37,365 nt of DNA from positions 1 through 37,365 of the forward strand of contig CALQIT020000022.1 in assembly GCA_943330705.2 (NCBI GenBank), in the 5' to 3' direction. Each line of letters starts with the position of its first letter. The stretch's first letter is position 1. Position numbers and translations under genes: made by a program. The notes below the pieces were generated by a model. It searched no databases, had not been told where the DNA came from, and saw only the letters and a program-made list of their open reading frames with translations. Of the stretch, positions 33,403-37,365 are shown in pieces. The DNA comes from Streptomyces griseus. Lineage in GTDB: Bacteria > Bdellovibrionota > Bdellovibrionia > Bdellovibrionales > Bdellovibrionaceae.

Positions 33403-34747
33403 GGCCCTCAGTGTAAATATAGACCCAATGATTTACGGCACGTTTGCTGAAATTGGCGCAGGACAAGAGGTCGCACGCTGTTTTTTTCTAGCAGGAAAAG
33501 CTTCGCAAACTATCGCCAAAACGATGTCTGCCTATGATATGATCTTTAGCGATGAAATCTATGGCAAAGAAAAATCGGGCCGCTATGTTTGCGAATCAAG
33601 GCTAGATAAAATGCTCGATAAAGAGTTTCAGCTGTTACGCCGACGGCTGGATTCCGTCCGTGGCGCAAGTACTAAGTTCTTCGCCTTTGCCGACACAGTC
33701 GCAACCGGTGACCAGAAAAAGAAATATAGTCACGGTTGGCTTGGCATACGCTTTCAAGCTCACCCCCAGGGCGAAGCCAATGACATCGTCATGCACGTCC
33801 GAATTCTTGACAAGTACCGTCTGCAACAGCAAGAAGTTTTAGGAATTCTGGGCACCAATCTTGTTTACGCGGCCTTCAACGACACTCAGGATCACAAAAA
33901 ATTAATTGGCTCGTTGATGGAAAACTTAAAAGCGGGGCAAGTGGCAATCGACTTTGTGCGGATATCAGGACCTGACTTGGCCCACCTTCACAACAACCTG
34001 ATCGGCCTGGAACTTGTTCGCCGCGGGCTGACTGAGTCCATTCTCTTTTCACCAGATGAAAAGATTGTCGATATCTCCGATACCCTTTTTAACAAACCTC
34101 TGTTGGTTCAGCGTGGTCTTTTTCGCCCAGTTACAAAAACTCATATTGAAGTTCTAGACTACGGCGAAAAGCATTTCAAAAAAACTTTTCAGATTGAACC
34201 AATGACTTTGTTTGAGCTCAGTATGTACCAGGCAGAACCTTCAGAAAAAATTGATGAAGAAGAATTTTTAGCACGGGTTAAATCACTGTGTCTGCTTGGT
34301 CACTATGTTTTAGTTTCTAAGTTTTTCCTTTACTATAAACTAAAACGTTTTTTGCGTTCATACACGTCGGCGCCAATTGCTTTGATTGTTGGTGCCTACC
34401 ACCTCGGTGGCTTGTTTGATGAAGAACATTACACAGACTTAGACGGCGGACTACTTGAAGGCCTTGGAAAGCTTTTGGATTCGACCACCAAGATCTTTGT
34501 TTATCCAAACAAAACCGAGACCTCCTGTACGACCTCCAAAACTTTTAATCCGGCACCATCGGTAGCCCAAATCTATCACCACTTTCAGCACCAGGGACAA
34601 ATTGACGACATTGCAGGTTGTGATGAAATTAACGTCTACCTGCATTCGGACCAGGTTCGGGACTTGATTCGAAAAAGAGACCCAAAATGGGAGGATTGTG
34701 TCCCAGAAAAGGTGCGCGATCTGATAAAGAAAGAACTTAACATATAG
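33359..34747 (+). CDS. Conserved protein of unknown function (about 460 residues)
   Basis: This soluble 462-residue protein carries long, conserved-looking stretches such as NIDPMIYGTFAEIGAGQEVAR, SAYDMIFSDEIYGKEKSGRY and FFAFADTVATG. I recall very similar proteins in Bacteroidota and other phyla, often listed as hypothetical or mislabelled as nucleotidyltransferases or TonB-related proteins; that is memory, not a search. No known catalytic motif or signal peptide is visible. The start is uncertain: ATG 33359 lacks a ribosome site, GTG 33374 has GAGGAAG about 6 bases upstream, and ATG 33320 lies deep in the DUF502 gene. It overlaps DUF502 by 29-44 bases. Confidence 0.8.
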   Translation: MRKLLVQRTQTTLDKALSVNIDPMIYGTFAEIGAGQEVARCFFLAGKASQTIAKTMSAYDMIFSDEIYGKEKSGRYVCESRLDKMLDKEFQLLRRRLDSVRGASTKFFAFADTVATGDQKKKYSHGWLGIRFQAHPQGEANDIVMHVRILDKYRLQQQEVLGILGTNLVYAAFNDTQDHKKLIGSLMENLKAGQVAIDFVRISGPDLAHLHNNLIGLELVRRGLTESILFSPDEKIVDISDTLFNKPLLVQRGLFRPVTKTHIEVLDYGEKHFKKTFQIEPMTLFELSMYQAEPSEKIDEEEFLARVKSLCLLGHYVLVSKFFLYYKLKRFLRSYTSAPIALIVGAYHLGGLFDEEHYTDLDGGLLEGLGKLLDSTTKIFVYPNKTETSCTTSKTFNPAPSVAQIYHHFQHQGQIDDIAGCDEINVYLHSDQVRDLIRKRDPKWEDCVPEKVRDLIKKELNI

Positions 34748-34881
34748 CTTTTTCGGCCATGGATTTCAGTCCCACTAAAAAATCATTTTAATATCTTTAA
34801 AAACAATTTTGCTGCCAAAGACGACTGATCCTGATAGCAGTCATTGGGAACTCTATTTACTTCTAGCAAAGGAATTAAAAA

Positions 34882-36000
34882 ATGGCGAATTTAGAAAAGC
34901 TGCAATCCATTATCAGCGACATAATTGCCCCTTCGGCTTTGGCGATTGATCAGAATGGAAGCTTTCCCCGCGCGGCTATAAATGCCCTTGGTCAGGCTGG
35001 GATATTGGGGCTTCTAAGTTCAAAAGAAGTTGGCGGCCTTGGTGGCAATCTTGGCGACGCAGCAAAGGTTATTGAAAGCATCGCAACCCACTGCCCGTCC
35101 ACGGCGATGGTGTTGACCATGCACTATTGCGGCACAGCGATTATTGAAAATCTTGGAACAGAAACTCTGCGCAAAGAAATTGCGGCAGGCCATCATTTAA
35201 CAACTTTGGCTTGGTCTGAAACGGGCTCACGCAGCCACTTTTGGGCCCCAGTGGGCACTGCGCGCCGGCAGCAACAGCAGTTTGTTATTAACAGCTCAAA
35301 AAGTATGGTGACCTCGGCACTTGAAGCAGACTCTTACATTTGGACTTCAAAGCCAAGCGAAGGGAGCGGAGCGTCCACAATGTGGTTGGTAAGAAAAGGA
35401 ACTCCGGGCATCACAATGCCAAAATCCTTTGACGGCCTTGGGCTGCGTGGAAATGCTTCGGCGCCCATGGCTGCTGTGGAAATGAATCTTCCAGATTCAG
35501 CAATGCTTGGAACGGACGGCAATGGATTTGACGTTATGATTGGCACTGTTCTACCGATTTTTTGTACCTTGAATGCCTCTTGTTCGTTGGGCCTCATGGA
35601 AGCCGCATTGGCAGCATCGATTCAGCATGTTACTGGTCAAAAATTCGATCACCTGCAAGCACCGTTGGCAGATCTTCCGACCATCCGTGCCTATATTGCC
35701 CGGGCCCGCATTACTGCCGACTGCACGCGGACCTTGCGTGACGATACGGTTAGGGCTTTGGCTGAAAATCGCCCCGACGCGATGCTTAGGGTTATGCAGG
35801 TCAAAGCAGCATCCGCCGAGGCCGCTCTTGAGGTAACAGAAACAGCACTGCGGGTTTGCGGAGGAGCTGCCTTTCGTAAAGATCTAGGTATTGAGCGCAA
35901 CTTCCGAGACGCCAGGGCCTCTTTTATCATGGCGCCGACTTCGGACGTTCTCTATGACTTTATCGGCAAAGCCGTTTGTGGCATGCCAGTTTTCGGTTGA
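34882..36000 (+). CDS. Acyl-CoA dehydrogenase-like flavoprotein lacking the usual catalytic Glu
   Basis: The 372-residue protein has the acyl-CoA dehydrogenase fold: a helical N-terminal domain (to ~105), the beta domain with LAWSETGSRSHFW (~109-121) in the place of the flavin-contact motif, and a C-terminal helical bundle ending RVCGGAAFRKDLGIERNFRD. Where medium-chain enzymes have the catalytic Glu (YEGTSEIQ) this protein has IMAPTSDVLY (~349-358). Loss of that base is seen in relatives that act as FMNH2-dependent monooxygenases on sulfur or aromatic compounds, so classical dehydrogenation is doubtful. AAAGGA lies 8 bases before the ATG. It begins a three-gene run with 10-base spacing to the next gene. 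Confidence 0.85.
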   Translation: MANLEKLQSIISDIIAPSALAIDQNGSFPRAAINALGQAGILGLLSSKEVGGLGGNLGDAAKVIESIATHCPSTAMVLTMHYCGTAIIENLGTETLRKEIAAGHHLTTLAWSETGSRSHFWAPVGTARRQQQQFVINSSKSMVTSALEADSYIWTSKPSEGSGASTMWLVRKGTPGITMPKSFDGLGLRGNASAPMAAVEMNLPDSAMLGTDGNGFDVMIGTVLPIFCTLNASCSLGLMEAALAASIQHVTGQKFDHLQAPLADLPTIRAYIARARITADCTRTLRDDTVRALAENRPDAMLRVMQVKAASAEAALEVTETALRVCGGAAFRKDLGIERNFRDARASFIMAPTSDVLYDFIGKAVCGMPVFG

Positions 36001-36010
36001 GGGAAATTCC

Positions 36011-36880
36011 ATGACTAAAAAAACATTCACCCTTGGAGCGGTCGCCTACGCGCCAAAAGTTGTTACCATTTGGGAAGGCTTCAGGGAGTATTTCCTGCGG
36101 CACGAATTCAATTTTGATTATATCTTGTTTTCAAACTACGAGACTCAAGTTGAAGCCTTGCTCGGCGGAACGATTGATGCGGCCTGGAACTCGCCGCTGG
36201 CGCATTTGCGCTCCCAGCGCATGGCACGTGCCCAAGGAATAAACCTTGGAATTGGACCGATGCGAGATTCAGATCAAGATTTGTCTTCGGTCTTGGTGGT
36301 TAAAAATAGTTCGCCGTTACAATCCACCACCCAACTTCGCGGTCGAACCATCGGCTTTGGCGCCGTGGACTCACCACAAGCAAGACTGATTCCGCTGGAT
36401 TTTCTACGGCAATCGGGATTAACCGATAAACCGAATGGTCAGTTAGACTTTCAAGCACGAAACTTTGATTTACTAGTGGGCAAACACGGCGATCATATTG
36501 GAGGCGAACGAGACGCCGCAGTGGCCTTAATCAATGGCGAAGTTGAAGCGGCGTGGATGATTGACAGCAACTACCAAGCCTTTGCCAGCGAAGGCACCTT
36601 GCCGTCAGGTGAAACCAGAATCCTTTGCCGAACTAACCCATTTGATCATTGTATCTTTACAATTTCTGCCGCTACCGACGCAGAAACGACAAAGCGATTT
36701 TCACAGATTTTACTAGATATGAAGTGGAGCAACCCTGAAGTTCGCCCCTTGCTCGAGCTAGAAGGCCTAAAGGAATGGCGAGCCGGTCGGGAAAGTGGCT
36801 TTTCTCAACTAGAAAGAGCCATCGACAGTGAACAATTTTACGCAACTGATGGAACCCTTCTTGAAAAAAATCGATCTTGA
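36011..36880 (+). CDS. PhnD/SsuA-type binding protein without a signal peptide
   Basis: The 289-residue protein has the periplasmic-binding-protein type-2 layout of PhnD-like ligand-binding proteins: YETQVEALLGGTIDAAWNSPLAHLR in lobe 1, LRGRTIGFGAVDSPQARLIPLDFLRQ at the second lobe entrance, then GERDAAVALINGEVEAAWMID. Unusually, it starts MTKKTFTLGAVAYAP with no signal peptide or lipobox, so it seems to stay in the cytoplasm. The ATG at 36011 has GAGGGA about 6 bases upstream; the longer frame reaching back to 35891 lies inside the previous gene. It overlaps the next gene by 32 bases. It could sense or deliver a small ligand to the neighbouring enzyme; this is inference. Confidence 0.8.
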   Translation: MTKKTFTLGAVAYAPKVVTIWEGFREYFLRHEFNFDYILFSNYETQVEALLGGTIDAAWNSPLAHLRSQRMARAQGINLGIGPMRDSDQDLSSVLVVKNSSPLQSTTQLRGRTIGFGAVDSPQARLIPLDFLRQSGLTDKPNGQLDFQARNFDLLVGKHGDHIGGERDAAVALINGEVEAAWMIDSNYQAFASEGTLPSGETRILCRTNPFDHCIFTISAATDAETTKRFSQILLDMKWSNPEVRPLLELEGLKEWRAGRESGFSQLERAIDSEQFYATDGTLLEKNRS

Positions 36881-37365
36881 AAACCTAGGTTTTGATATGG
36901 GCGCGCACCTTCTGCTCAAATACGGATTGCAGCAGATTCCTATCGGTAGCGAGCTCGAGGTCACCGGTCAGGTGCCCCAGTGGACCACACAACTAGCAGC
37001 CTGGTGCCGAGTTCAAGGCCATGGCTTTCGTACTTCAATTGTCGGAGAACAGGAATCAGCCTTCGTCCTTCGCAGAGCGGCGGATTCTGTACGATGGACG
37101 GATTTGCCGTCAACAGGTGGGCTTGATCCGACGGTCCATGAGGCTGTCAAAGAAAAAGCCAATGCTTCCTGGGGGCTGGCTGCCCGAGGGGCGAAAGTCG
37201 AAGCCGGCGGCCCCTCATTTTATTTTCGGCTGGATCAGAAAGTGGATGTTTGGAGTGATAATATCACTGAGCTTTACAACCAAGCAGCCAATGCCCAGTG
37301 GAATCCGGATCAAGCTATTGATTGGAATATTCCGCAAAATCATGAAAAGTATTTAGAGGACGCCA
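36849..37365 (+). CDS. Partial gene: N-terminal TusA-like domain, C-terminal region cut by the window
   Basis: An open frame of 172 codons runs off the right edge. Residues ~8-75 (IDLENLGFDMGAHLLLKY, then GSELEVTGQVPQWTTQLAAW and RVQGHGFR) follow the TusA sulfur-carrier beta-alpha-beta-alpha pattern, including the late GH. The Cys-Pro near the N-terminus that carries persulfide in TusA is replaced by FDMGAH. After a linker the segment LYNQAANAQWNPDQAIDW (~142-159) looks like the start of a ferritin-like diiron oxygenase domain, by memory of that motif. Start ATG overlaps the PhnD-like gene by 32 bases and has no clear ribosome site, so coupling is likely. Confidence 0.7.
   Translation, partial: MEPFLKKIDLENLGFDMGAHLLLKYGLQQIPIGSELEVTGQVPQWTTQLAAWCRVQGHGFRTSIVGEQESAFVLRRAADSVRWTDLPSTGGLDPTVHEAVKEKANASWGLAARGAKVEAGGPSFYFRLDQKVDVWSDNITELYNQAANAQWNPDQAIDWNIPQNHEKYLEDA

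Noticed and set aside
35891-36010. 40-residue N-terminal extension of the PhnD-like protein
   Set aside because: It lies inside the preceding flavoprotein gene; the ATG at 36011 has a good ribosome site and gives the natural first strand.
37021-37356. 111-residue plus-strand open frame at the right edge
   Set aside because: It overlaps in another frame the longer open frame from 36849, which has coherent domain patterns and runs off the window.
1-37365. CRISPR array, insertion sequence, prophage or tRNA gene
   Set aside because: No spaced direct repeats of CRISPR length, transposase-like product, terminal inverted repeats, phage protein or cloverleaf was seen.

Overview
The window looks like ordinary chromosome from a Gram-negative bacterium with a double membrane. 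My best guess is a member of Bdellovibrionota or a related former deltaproteobacterial line. The reasons are the mid-GC base composition, the outer-membrane assembly genes (TamB-like plus an Omp85 barrel), several exported proteins and peptidases, and the general look of the genes. The lineage is an inference from gene content; no 16S or marker phylogeny is available here.

Layout. (1) 83-2174, minus strand: ruvC-ruvA-ruvB, the complete Holliday-junction resolvasome in one tight operon. (2) 2318-11683, plus strand: a TPR protein, elongation factor P, then a coupled run of a TPR-like helical protein, a 1324-residue TamB-like protein and a 933-residue Omp85/POTRA barrel. The last three overlap by 4 bases at each junction and probably form an outer-membrane biogenesis unit. 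(3) 11787-15372, plus strand: prpD-prpB-prpC, the core of the 2-methylcitrate cycle for propionyl-CoA, with overlapping genes and a 12-bp tandem repeat in the upstream region. (4) 15441-21194: a periplasmic M14 peptidase and a VOC protein (minus), aminopeptidase N (plus), then on the minus strand folE, a short trmK-like gene and a 99-residue orphan. (5) 21460-23780, plus strand: two exported proteins. The first has features of the BPI/LBP-type (TULIP) lipid-binding fold. (6) 23878-30719: a Tat-exported lipoprotein-like flavin amine oxidase (minus), a pair of overlapping ABC half-transporters resembling the two halves of an ABCC/MRP transporter, and the magnesium channel MgtE. (7) 30770-34747: a subtilisin-like protease with a membrane helix and a C-terminal PilZ domain (minus), a DUF502 membrane protein and a conserved protein of unknown function. 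(8) 34882 to the right edge, plus strand: an acyl-CoA-dehydrogenase-like flavoprotein lacking the usual catalytic Glu, a PhnD-like binding protein with no signal peptide, and a truncated gene that begins with a TusA-like domain. These three look like one operon of unknown function.

The best candidates for something undescribed are the protease-TM-PilZ fusion (30770-32629), which suggests that c-di-GMP inside the cell controls proteolysis outside the inner membrane; the three-gene cluster at the right edge; the BPI-like exported protein; and the split ABCC-like exporter, whose first gene appears to be read from a leaderless transcript. Separately, 12-bp (four-codon) tandem repeats occur at three unrelated loci. 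I saw no tRNA, rRNA, CRISPR array, insertion sequence or phage gene.
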